DNA from: Gammaproteobacteria bacterium
Lineage (GTDB): Bacteria > Pseudomonadota > Gammaproteobacteria > Pseudomonadales > Pseudohongiellaceae
Assembly: GCA_003451715.1 (NCBI GenBank)
Contig: DMJN01000235.1
Coordinates: 1 to 12,727, forward strand
DNA: 12,727 nt
Direction of reading: 5' to 3'
Below the pieces are notes generated by a model. The model was not told the DNA's origin. It saw only the letters and a program-made list of their open reading frames with translations, and ran no database searches. A program made the position numbers and the translations under genes. Of the stretch, positions 5,973-12,643 are shown piece after piece. Every line of letters starts with the position of its first letter. Positions within the stretch are counted from its first letter, which is position 1.

Positions 5973-7055
5973 ATGAATAACAACCTCAAAATCCTCCTGG
6001 CTACAGGCACTTTGATTGCAGGAGTTCCACAGGCAGCCGCGGATTTCCATCTGTGGAGCATCAATGAAGTCTTTACCACTGCCGATGGTACGATCCAGTT
6101 CATTGAGCTGACCACATCGGCAACGGGCCAAAACAATCTGAACGGACACACACTGGTAAGCTCGGGAACCGGGGTCGACCCCGTCACCTATAATTTCGAT
6201 AGTAACTTAAGTGGTGAGACCGCTGACTCAACCGTACTCCTGGCAACCCAGGAATTCGCGACACAGACCGGACTACAACCCGACTATATTATCCCCGACA
6301 ACTTCATTGCCGTCACTGGCGGCACACTCAATTTCGGCGAAGGAACCGACACGCTGGCCTACAATAAGGAGCAGTTGCCACTCAATGGCAGTCAGTCCAT
6401 AGATGGAGGTGGCGCCGCTCAATCCGCGAGCCCGCTTAACTTCTCAAATCTTCCGGCGACTGTCGCCGTCGATTCTTACTCAAGTTTTGATGCAGCGACA
6501 GGAATCATGAACGTCCCCATGCTGGATGTGCCCGGAGTAGGTATTGCCAATGTCTCCTTCAGCGTGAACCTGGCGGCTGTAGAATTTACTCTGCTAGATG
6601 GCTTCTACCTCTATGGTGCAGGTATTTCAGCCGGCGCTACTTCTGCACAATTTCAGAATGGCAGCACGCTCTATATCCCCGGTCTAACGGTGGGCGATGA
6701 GCGCTACGAATTCAATCTCTCCATCGTGAACAGTGATCCGATTGTTTTCGGTAATCCGCAAGTGCTCGGTGTAACCAATGTGATGGCGGAACCCGAGCCA
6801 GAGCCCGAACCGGATCCGCAGGTAAGTATTGACCAGGGACAATCTGAATATGCCTTGCACTGTGAGGTTTGTCATAGCGCGGGTGGTTCAGGTGGTATCG
6901 GACCCAACTTGCAGAATCGGTCATATACATTTGCTTCTTTGCGCGACAGGATCGACCTTACTATGCCCCGGGGAACTGCAATCAATTGCGAAGATAGTGG
7001 CGGCTCAACCTGCGCCACAGACATTGCCAACTACATGATTGCTACATTTCAGTAG
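5973..7055 (+). CDS. Exported c-type cytochrome with unrecognised N-terminal domain
   Basis: A 360-residue two-domain periplasmic protein. The signal peptide spans residues 1-23 (ending VPQAAA, before DFHLW). Residues 24-270 form a beta-rich domain starting FHLWSINEVFTTADGTIQF that I cannot assign. A Glu-Pro repeat linker EPEPEPEPDP follows at 273-282. The last 75 residues are a class I cytochrome c: CEVCH at 297-301 for covalent haem, GPNL at 310-313 in the usual conserved-Pro position, and Met331 in TMPRG as the likely distal ligand. Cys339 and Cys347 could form a disulphide. The ATG at 5973 is chosen because GGGGAG sits just before it; an ATG at 5961 would precede that site and adds MGRR. 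The haem domain suggests electron transfer to or from a substrate handled by the N-terminal domain. No partner oxidase is adjacent. Confidence 0.85.
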   Translation: MNNNLKILLATGTLIAGVPQAAADFHLWSINEVFTTADGTIQFIELTTSATGQNNLNGHTLVSSGTGVDPVTYNFDSNLSGETADSTVLLATQEFATQTGLQPDYIIPDNFIAVTGGTLNFGEGTDTLAYNKEQLPLNGSQSIDGGGAAQSASPLNFSNLPATVAVDSYSSFDAATGIMNVPMLDVPGVGIANVSFSVNLAAVEFTLLDGFYLYGAGISAGATSAQFQNGSTLYIPGLTVGDERYEFNLSIVNSDPIVFGNPQVLGVTNVMAEPEPEPEPDPQVSIDQGQSEYALHCEVCHSAGGSGGIGPNLQNRSYTFASLRDRIDLTMPRGTAINCEDSGGSTCATDIANYMIATFQ

Positions 7056-7433
7056 CAGGTAAATTTGAGGATACACATAAGCTGAATGAATCTTGTAGGC
7101 ACTAAGAGAATTGATCATAGATTCTATAGCTCAGAACCAGATCGTTTTTTTAACAGCTAGTGACAGCGAAGCTTATGTATTTTTGAATTCTGACTTCTGG
7201 ATTGAGGAGGGCATAGCATTTTATGGTATCGACCTTGTTTCAAAATAGTTCAAATTACACGGTTAGATTAGCTTGGAATATAATGTAGAAGAAAAACTAG
7301 CTTGTATTACGTTCTCTGGTAAGATTCACAGGATCCAAAAAACCGCCTATAGTAGCTATTGATTATGTTTTGCTGATTTTTCAGTGTACTACCTGTAGGA
7401 TGAAGATGAAGGTCTGGGAGATTAGGTGGCGAA
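7056..7433. other. Gene-free AT-rich region
   Basis: I see no gene here in 378 bases. A run of seven Ts occurs at about 7145-7151, but only a four-base stem precedes it (ATAG, ATT, CTAT at about 7120), so I do not call a terminator for the cytochrome gene. No clear promoter for the membrane-protein gene is visible. Confidence 0.5.
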
Positions 7434-7805
7434 GTGAAATACCTCTATCTGGTTATAAATAGTTTGTGGCTGCTAGCTGGCCTGTTTCTGTATATAGGCA
7501 TGGCTGATCCTGAGGAATTGGGGGCCTATATTTTTTCTCTGGGCTACGTCCTGCTACCCTTCATCCTTGCACTGTATGCCTCATTCAGGTATTTACGTGG
7601 AACCAGTGAAAAGCCAACGTGGGCGATAGGGGGTGTTGTTGCTGGATTCCTGGGCTGTCTGTTATATGCTGGCGCATATATCTATGCAGAGGGCAATGAG
7701 TATCTGGACTTGATATTAATCGTTGCACCTGCTTACCAGTTTGTGGGTTTGATAGGTGCTGGCGGAACTGCGCATTACATTGCTAGTACAAAAATGTTGG
7801 ATTAG
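7434..7805 (+). CDS. Small four-helix inner-membrane protein, unknown function
   Basis: A 123-residue protein with four predicted membrane helices at about 4-22, 31-50, 63-85 and 91-115. The loops are short, and the only substantial one between helices 2 and 3 carries the positive residues FRYLRGTSEK, which suggests that loop is cytoplasmic. The start is GTG with AGGTGG four bases upstream, a reasonable site. No family motif is recognisable and there are no charged residues inside helices that would suggest a transporter mechanism. It stands alone, 378 bases after the cytochrome gene and 80 bases before the repeat region flanking tRNA-Leu. The hydrophobic pattern and start site support a real gene; the function is unknown. 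Confidence 0.75.
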   Translation: MKYLYLVINSLWLLAGLFLYIGMADPEELGAYIFSLGYVLLPFILALYASFRYLRGTSEKPTWAIGGVVAGFLGCLLYAGAYIYAEGNEYLDLILIVAPAYQFVGLIGAGGTAHYIASTKMLD

Positions 7806-7886
7806 TAGCAGAACGCAGGAAATTTGCACTGTGCCACAGGCCGGACGTCCGTATCGGCCAATAATCTCGGAATGACCAACACCTCC

Positions 7887-8007
7887 GCTTTGACCTAAGC
7901 GGAACGCGAGCGTTTTATCAGCGAGCTGGGTAGTCCTCTCTGGCTCGAGGTCAGTGATCTGACGAACTTCAACGGAGTAACTACGAAGCAGGATAGTATG
8001 GTGCCCA
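7887..8007 (-). repeat. tRNA-flanking repeat, distal copy
   Basis: A ~121-base sequence matching 8101-8222 at roughly 85% by eye, offset by 214-215 bases. Shared exact runs include CTAAGCGGAACGCGAGCG, GGCTCGAGGTCAGTGA and ACTACGAAGCAGGAT. Its right end contains TGGTGCCCA (7999-8007), identical to the last nine bases of the tRNA-Leu gene read on this strand, but the rest of the tRNA is not there. A hairpin CCGCTT/AAGCGG (7885-7902) lies at its left end. Confidence 0.8.
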
Positions 8008-8062
8008 TGGCAGAGCAAAAGTACTTACATCGGCAAAGCTTATATTGTTGATCGAAGCCGCG

Positions 8063-8074
8063 GCCCAGGAGAGG
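8063..8074 (-). repeat. 12-base match to the 3' part of tRNA-Leu
   Basis: GCCCAGGAGAGG here is identical to 8218-8229, the acceptor and T-arm strand of the tRNA-Leu gene. It is not preceded by the TGGT that marks the CCA end. It may be a relic of a former tRNA end or a chance match within repeated DNA. Confidence 0.4.
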
Positions 8075-8079
8075 GTGGA

Positions 8080-8114
8080 GCTTAGCGCTTTCAAAGCGCA
8101 GCTTTGAGCTAAGC
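8080..8114. repeat. 14-base-pair hairpin at the edge of the proximal repeat
   Basis: GCTTAGC (8080-8086) pairs with GCTAAGC (8108-8114), and TCAAAGC (8091-8097) with GCTTTGA (8101-8107). This gives 14 perfect pairs with one four-base bulge and a three-base loop. It closes the distal end of the repeat downstream of tRNA-Leu. No T-tract follows, so a factor-independent terminator is unlikely, but it could define the 3' end of the tRNA precursor. Confidence 0.6.
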
Positions 8115-8222
8115 GGAACGCGAGCGCTTTACCAGCGAGCTGGATTAGTACTCTCCGGCTCGAGGTCAGTGAGCTACCAACAGTCAACGGAGTTACTACG
8201 AAGCAGGATGAGATGGTGCCCA
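8101..8222 (-). repeat. tRNA-flanking repeat, proximal copy
   Basis: This copy runs from the end of the tRNA-Leu gene into its downstream flank, overlapping the last nine bases of the tRNA. It is the partner of 7887-8007. In the minus-strand sense each copy starts with the tRNA end TGGGCACCA and finishes at a hairpin. Confidence 0.8.
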
Positions 8223-8300
8223 GGAGAGGACTTGAACCTCCACGACCTTTCGATCACTAACACCTGAAGCTAGCGCGTCTACCAATTCCGCCACCTGGGC
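8214..8300 (-). tRNA. tRNA-Leu, anticodon CAG
   Basis: Eighty-seven bases including an encoded CCA. Acceptor strands GCCCAGG and CCTGGGC pair fully, with discriminator A and CCA at 8214-8216. The D-arm region GGCGGAATTGGTAGACGC is typical of leucine tRNAs. The anticodon stem-loop CTAGC-TTCAGGT-GTTAG gives anticodon CAG (8264-8266 on the plus strand), decoding CUG. A long variable arm (GATCGAAAGGTC) and the T-loop GTTCAAGTC follow. It is very like the E. coli CAG leucine tRNA. It is divergent from rnr and carries the duplicated flank downstream. A strong promoter was not identifiable by eye. Confidence 0.97.
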
Positions 8301-8320
8301 ATATAAAGAAAATATGCAGT

Positions 8321-8387
8321 CCCGTGCTACCTGTGCCACCAGATATATCAACGTCCTGTCGACGCTAGTGGACACTAGGAGCACGGG
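8321..8387. promoter_or_regulatory. Nested inverted repeats between tRNA-Leu and rnr
   Basis: CCCGTGCT(A)CCT at 8321-8332 pairs over 11 bases with AGGAGCACGGG at 8377-8387, leaving one bulged A. Near its right arm, CTAGTG-GA-CACTAG (8365-8378) is a second palindrome that competes for a few of the same bases. It lies between the divergent tRNA-Leu and rnr genes, so it could be a regulator site, a cruciform, or a structure in the tRNA 5' leader. Confidence 0.45.
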
Positions 8388-8435
8388 AGCGCAACTGTAG
8401 CGATGCTGCCCGTTTCTGTCAATATCCTTCTTCCA

Positions 8436-8464
8436 CAGACAAGTCACATCAAGGGGTGTATACT
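8436..8464 (+). promoter_or_regulatory. Candidate sigma-70 promoter for rnr-rlmB
   Basis: A -35 element CAGACA (8436-8441, four of six consensus bases) is 17 bases from TATACT (8459-8464, five of six). Transcription would begin near 8471. That rules out the in-frame ATG at 8403 and favours the ATG at 8505, with a leader of about 34 bases. Confidence 0.5.
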
Positions 8465-8504
8465 CCGCCCATTCCTAATGCCCTCCCGTAAGTCTAAATC
8501 AAAA

Positions 8505-11132
8505 ATGTCTTCCAAATCTTCCACCAATCGTGGCTCGGATTCCTATACCCACCCCATTCCCAGCCGGGATGCAATCATCGAACAGCTGGAGAAGGTGGGT
8601 AAGCCGATTGCCCATGCAAAGCTCTGCAAACAACTGGACATGCACGCCGAAGAACAGGTGGAAGGTATGCGGCGACGCCTCATTGCCATGAGCCGTGATG
8701 GCCAGATAATCAGCAACCGGCGTGGTGCGTACGGCCTGGCGGCACACATGGACCTTATCAAGGGCCGCGTGCAGGGCACCAAGGATGGAGTCGGGTATTT
8801 CATGCCCGACGATGCTTCCGGTGACCTGTTTCTCGGACTGTGGGAAATGGACAAACTGTTCGATGGGGATAAGGTGCTGGCACGCTTTACCGGATTCGAT
8901 AATCGGGGCCGCAAAGAAGGCACTGTGGTCGAAATTCTGCAACGGCGCTATGAACAGATCGTGGGGCGATTCTATCGGGAACATGGATTCGGGATTGTGG
9001 TTCCGGACAGCAAACGAATAGCCCATGAGATCCTAATTCCGGAACAACAAACAGCCGGTGCCGTAGATGGCCAGTTCGTGGTCGCTGAGATTACCGAGTA
9101 CCCCGCTCGACGCCACAAGGCAATTGCCCGCATCGTGGAGGTATTGGGAGACGTTGCAACACCGGGTCTGGAGATCGAAGTAGCGGTCCGTAGCCATGGT
9201 ATTCCCCACCAGTGGCCTGCGGCGGTAAGCAAGGAATCCGCCCGGTTTGCCGAAGAAGTTGCCGAGAAAGAATTGGTTGGCCGATTCGATCTGCGTGACG
9301 TTCCCTTCGTAACCATCGATGGTGAAGACGCTAAAGATTTCGATGACGCGGTATTCGCCCATCGCCATCAGCGTGGCAACTGGACACTCTACGTTGCTAT
9401 TGCCGATGTCTCCCACTACGTTTCCCTGAACAGCGCTCTGGATGAAGAGGCGATCACGCGTGGAACCTCAGTCTATTTCCCCGGGCACGTAATCCCCATG
9501 TTGCCGGAAAAATTATCCAATGGGCTCTGCTCGCTCAAACCCAACGTCGATCGGCTGGCGATGGTTTGTGAAATGGAGATATCAGCGCGGGGTGAGATGG
9601 CAGGCTACTTATTCTACGAGGCGGTCATTCATTCACACGCACGATTGACCTATACCGAGGTGGCGGACATCGTGCAGGAGCCTGGTACTGATACCCAGCA
9701 GAAGATACAACAGCGAATGCGCAGACGGCGCGGTGTGATCTCTGATCATCTGGACAATCTCCATTCGCTGTACAAGGCATTTCGCAGCCATCGCGAACGA
9801 AACGGAGCGCTGGATTTCGAGACAATAGAAACGCGCATCATCTTCGGCGAAGACAAGAAAATTCGCGAGATAGTGCCTGTTGAGCGCAATGATGCACATC
9901 GCATGATTGAAGAGTGCATGCTCCGTGCAAACATTGCCGCGGCTCAATTGCTGGAGAACTACCGGCTACCGGCTTTGTATCGTATTCACCAGGGTCCCAA
10001 TCCGGACAAGCTGGAGAATTTGCGTGAGTTTCTTGGAGAATTGGGTCTGCATCTCGGCGGCGGTGAAGAACCTTCGCCAAGCGATTACCAGCAGACCATG
10101 CGGGTTATTGCAACACGCCCGGATCGACACTTACTACAAACCATGTTGATCCGTTCCATGATGCAGGCGGTGTACCAGCCCGACAACATCGGGCACTTCG
10201 GTCTGGGATTCCCCACTTATACACACTTCACCTCACCGATTCGCCGCTACCCGGACCTGTTGGTGCACCGCGCGATTCGTTTCCTGATTCGAAACCAGGC
10301 CGGGTCGCATCTGCAACGACATAAGGCAGCTCCGAAACTTCAACAGAACAAGATCTACCCCTACAGCAAAACCGACATGGATAGCTTCGGTGAAAGCTGT
10401 TCTGCCACCGAGCGTCGTGCCGATGCTGCCGGCTACAGTGTGCTCGACTGGCTGAAATGTGAATACATGCAGGATCATGTCGGCGATGAATTCGAAGGTA
10501 CTGTATCCTCTGTTACCAGCTTTGGCCTGTTTGTCGAGTTGCGCGACATCTATATCGAGGGCCTAGTGCACATCACGGAACTGAGCAATGACTATTATCA
10601 TTTTGACCCAGTGAGGCATTGCCTGGAAGGGGAACGCAGGCACACGGTTTATCGTCTTGGAGATACCGTTCGGGTAAGAGTCATGGGCGTCAATCTCGAT
10701 GAGAAGAAGATCGACCTGCAAATGCTCAGCGATGGCTCGTCAGGCAAAGCATCCAAGGCTGGCAGGAAGGGCAAATCTCGTAAGGCCGACAAGCGTAGTG
10801 GGGACAAGTCAACAAAGCACCGAGCCAAGCGAAGTGACAAACAGAAGAAGGCATCGACAGCTTCAAAAAAATCAGCCAGTAATTCTCGCAATGCAGGTAA
10901 GAAGAAGACGAAGAAGGCGTCTACCCCTTCTAAGAAATCAACAGGGAGTTCTCGCAGTGGCACCAAAAGTAAGCCATCGGCTTCTTCCAAAAAATCATCG
11001 AAGAAGTCTCGAGGCGTTGTTAAGAAAAAGGCCCGGAATAAGCAGTCCGCAAATAAAAAAAGAGCAAAGAAACCCCCAACAAAAACTTCCAGACAACCCA
11101 AACGCGGCACTAAGAGCCGACGCACACGCTAA
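8505..11132 (+). CDS. rnr: Ribonuclease R
   Basis: RNase R is a cytoplasmic 3'-to-5' exoribonuclease that degrades structured RNA, matures rRNA and tmRNA, and clears defective mRNA on stalled ribosomes. With the start at 8505 (875 residues), the order is an N-terminal helix-turn-helix region (about 17-80), cold-shock OB domains (about 85-240), the RNB catalytic domain (about 265-600) with DGEDAKDFDDA at 272-282, an S1 domain (658-745) and a basic tail. The catalytic aspartates fall at 272, 278 and 280, the same numbers as in E. coli, which supports this start. ATGs at 8403 and 8478 are in frame but lie upstream of, or almost at, the predicted transcription start. None has a good ribosome binding site. 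The tail of about 128 residues is nearly all Lys, Ser, Arg, Ala and Thr, with a 22-residue repeat at 781-824. The stop overlaps the rlmB start by one base. Confidence 0.95.
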   Translation: MSSKSSTNRGSDSYTHPIPSRDAIIEQLEKVGKPIAHAKLCKQLDMHAEEQVEGMRRRLIAMSRDGQIISNRRGAYGLAAHMDLIKGRVQGTKDGVGYFMPDDASGDLFLGLWEMDKLFDGDKVLARFTGFDNRGRKEGTVVEILQRRYEQIVGRFYREHGFGIVVPDSKRIAHEILIPEQQTAGAVDGQFVVAEITEYPARRHKAIARIVEVLGDVATPGLEIEVAVRSHGIPHQWPAAVSKESARFAEEVAEKELVGRFDLRDVPFVTIDGEDAKDFDDAVFAHRHQRGNWTLYVAIADVSHYVSLNSALDEEAITRGTSVYFPGHVIPMLPEKLSNGLCSLKPNVDRLAMVCEMEISARGEMAGYLFYEAVIHSHARLTYTEVADIVQEPGTDTQQKIQQRMRRRRGVISDHLDNLHSLYKAFRSHRERNGALDFETIETRIIFGEDKKIREIVPVERNDAHRMIEECMLRANIAAAQLLENYRLPALYRIHQGPNPDKLENLREFLGELGLHLGGGEEPSPSDYQQTMRVIATRPDRHLLQTMLIRSMMQAVYQPDNIGHFGLGFPTYTHFTSPIRRYPDLLVHRAIRFLIRNQAGSHLQRHKAAPKLQQNKIYPYSKTDMDSFGESCSATERRADAAGYSVLDWLKCEYMQDHVGDEFEGTVSSVTSFGLFVELRDIYIEGLVHITELSNDYYHFDPVRHCLEGERRHTVYRLGDTVRVRVMGVNLDEKKIDLQMLSDGSSGKASKAGRKGKSRKADKRSGDKSTKHRAKRSDKQKKASTASKKSASNSRNAGKKKTKKASTPSKKSTGSSRSGTKSKPSASSKKSSKKSRGVVKKKARNKQSANKKRAKKPPTKTSRQPKRGTKSRRTR

Positions 11133-11881
11133 TGGCAACCGAGCAGAAACTCATTATTGGCATACATTCTGTTTCTGCGCTGTTATCGCAGAAACCTGAA
11201 CAGATATCGGGATTACTTATCCAGGCCGGTCGCCGCGACAGACGCTTGCAGAAGCTGTTAGATAAGGCCAACAGCTCAGGCATCGCAATCGAAGAGTTGG
11301 ATAAGAGTGAAATGGAGCGGCGAGTCGGTGGTGTTCACCAGGGTGTGGCCGCTCTCTATGAAGGCAGTGAGACCACTATGAACGAACCAGCACTTTTTCA
11401 GCTGCTGGATACGCTACAGACCGATCCGTTACTGCTGGTTCTGGATGAAGTGACCGATCCCCATAATCTGGGTGCCTGCCTGCGCAGCGCCGATGCCGCC
11501 GGCGTACACGCGGTAATAATCCCCAAGGATCGTGCTGCGCCCCTCACCGCCACCGTCAGCAAAGTGGCCAGCGGTGCGGCGGAAACGGTTAATCTGATTG
11601 TCGTGACAAACCTCGCCCGCTGCCTGCAGAAACTGAAACAACGGGGAATCTGGCTTGTGGGCACAGACGATCAGTCCGGGAAGCTGCTGTTCGAGCAGGA
11701 TCTAACCGGGCCCTTAGCGCTGGTGCTTGGATCAGAAGGCACGGGATTACGGCGTCTCACGCGGGAAACCTGCGATTTTCTGGTGGCCATCCCCATGGCA
11801 GGCGCTGTCAGTAGCCTGAACGTGTCTGTAGCCGCAGGTGTCGCCTTATTCGAGGCGGTCAGGCAGCGCCGCTCAGACTAG
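11132..11881 (+). CDS. rlmB: 23S rRNA (guanosine-2'-O-)-methyltransferase RlmB
   Basis: RlmB uses S-adenosylmethionine to methylate the 2'-O of G2251 in the P-loop of 23S rRNA during large-subunit assembly. The 249-residue length is normal. An N-terminal substrate-binding domain (about 5-75, with GIHSVSALL and GGVHQGVAA) leads to a SPOUT/TrmH knot domain: motif 1 NLGACLRSADAAG at 112-124, motif 2 LGSEGTGL at 199-206, and motif 3 IPMAGAVSSLNVSVAAGVALFE at about 220-241, with Asn112, Glu202 and Asn230 as the expected key residues. Its ATG shares a base with the rnr stop (TAATG) and lacks a ribosome binding site of its own, so translation is probably coupled to rnr. The rnr-rlmB pairing is standard in gammaproteobacteria. 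Confidence 0.96.
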   Translation: MATEQKLIIGIHSVSALLSQKPEQISGLLIQAGRRDRRLQKLLDKANSSGIAIEELDKSEMERRVGGVHQGVAALYEGSETTMNEPALFQLLDTLQTDPLLLVLDEVTDPHNLGACLRSADAAGVHAVIIPKDRAAPLTATVSKVASGAAETVNLIVVTNLARCLQKLKQRGIWLVGTDDQSGKLLFEQDLTGPLALVLGSEGTGLRRLTRETCDFLVAIPMAGAVSSLNVSVAAGVALFEAVRQRRSD

Positions 11882-11898
11882 AATTTGATAGTTTTTGG

Positions 11899-11927
11899 TT
11901 GCATAGCACCGGCAGTTTCTCTAGAAT
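11899..11927 (+). promoter_or_regulatory. Candidate promoter for rpsF-rpsR
   Basis: TTGCAT (11899-11904) and TAGAAT (11922-11927) are separated by 17 bases. The -10 matches consensus at five of six positions and the -35 keeps TTG. A start near 11934 would give a leader of about 97 bases that contains the structured element before rpsF. Confidence 0.45.
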
Positions 11928-11977
11928 TCCCGCTCTTTTGAACGGTGGAGCCCGGCTCTGCCCTACATAACTCCTTG

Positions 11978-12012
11978 CCTCACCGCGCACGCTAGTGTTT
12001 GTTGGGGGGCCG
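11978..12012 (+). promoter_or_regulatory. Possible S6:S18 autoregulatory leader of rpsF
   Basis: Thirteen positions CCTCACCGCGCAC (11978-11990) fold back on GTGTTTGTTGGGG (11995-12007) through a GCTA loop, with two mismatches and several G-U pairs. GG and then CCGAAAC follow directly. Many bacteria carry an rpsF leader stem with an exposed CCG that binds the S6:S18 complex and represses the operon. The position just before the ribosome binding site and the CCG at 12010-12012 fit. The pairing was done by eye and the exact fold is uncertain. Confidence 0.45.
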
Positions 12013-12030
12013 AAACCAAGAGGAGTCTCT

Positions 12031-12618
12031 ATGAGACACTATGAAGTAGTATTCCTGGTGCACCCCGACCAGTCCGAACAGGTCCCCGGGATGATCGAGC
12101 GCTACACCCAGGTGACGACCGAAGGCGGTGGCAAGATTCACCGCATGGAAGACTGGGGCAGGCGCCAGTTAGCCTATCCAATTAACAAGATTCACAAAGC
12201 CCATTACGTCCTGATGAACATCGAATGCACAGGTGAGACACTCGAAGAGCTGTCCACGCTGTTCCGCTTTAACGATGCTGTGCTGCGAAACCTGGTGATC
12301 AAATGCAAGGAACCCATAACTGAGGAATCCCTGATTCTGAAGAGCGAGCGAGAAGGCAAGGAGCGGAAGACTCGTGCCGAGGCGAAGCGTAAGATGGAAG
12401 AAGAAGCGGCTGCGAAGCAAGCAGCAACTAGAGCACAAAGCGATGATGCGGAGCTCGATCCCGGCTCGAGGTTGGAAGGCAGCGACTCGGATTCGAATGC
12501 CGAGCCTGAAGCGGTTGAAAATACAGCCGAAGAAGCCGCCGAAAAAACCGCCGAAGAGTTACCGGTGGATGAGCAGGATTCCGCTGCAGCAGATTCTGAA
12601 GAAGAGCAATCTTCTTAA
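12031..12618 (+). CDS. rpsF: 30S ribosomal protein S6 with long acidic tail
   Basis: S6 binds with S18 in the platform of the 30S subunit. Residues 1-100 are typical: [17 protein letters not shown], the [12 protein letters not shown] segment at 42-53, HKAHYVLMN at 55-63 and [10 protein letters not shown] at 78-87. The start is the ATG with AGGAG five bases upstream; an in-frame GTG at 11995 lies inside the leader structure. The protein is 195 residues against about 135 in E. coli. After a basic stretch (about 104-122, [18 protein letters not shown]) comes about 70 residues dominated by Glu, Asp, Ala and Ser. E. coli S6 also ends in Glu residues that RimK extends, so this tail may be an elongated form of that feature. 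It is followed 25 bases later by rpsR. Confidence 0.96.
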   Translation: MRHYEVVFLVHPDQSEQVPGMIERYTQVTTEGGGKIHRMEDWGRRQLAYPINKIHKAHYVLMNIECTGETLEELSTLFRFNDAVLRNLVIKCKEPITEESLILKSEREGKERKTRAEAKRKMEEEAAAKQAATRAQSDDAELDPGSRLEGSDSDSNAEPEAVENTAEEAAEKTAEELPVDEQDSAAADSEEEQSS

Positions 12619-12643
12619 TACTACTTAAGACAGGAAAACAATT

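Noticed and set aside
5676..6149. Minus-strand open frame of 157 codons opposite the cytochrome start
   Set aside because: It runs antisense through the signal peptide of a convincing gene, lacks a ribosome binding site and has no recognisable sequence.
8104..8150. tRNA-like D-arm sequence (AGCTCGCTGGTAAAGCGC on the minus strand)
   Set aside because: No matching acceptor stem, anticodon stem or T-loop could be found around it.
7716..8187. Two minus-strand open frames in the tRNA-flanking repeat that share LAFRLxQS and WAPxxPAS
   Set aside because: The similarity comes from the DNA repeat itself. Indels between copies break the frame and there is no ribosome binding site.
8196..8447. Minus-strand open frame of 83 codons across tRNA-Leu
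   Set aside because: It is the translated tRNA-Leu gene (the AELVDALASGVSD pattern), a common false gene call.
8403..8504. Longer N-terminus for RNase R from the ATG at 8403 or 8478
   Set aside because: The predicted promoter lies at 8436-8464, and the catalytic residues match E. coli numbering only with the start at 8505.
10649..11125. 158-codon minus-strand open frame rich in Phe, Leu and Asp
   Set aside because: It is the complement of the Lys/Ser-rich tail of RNase R; biased composition keeps the frame open.
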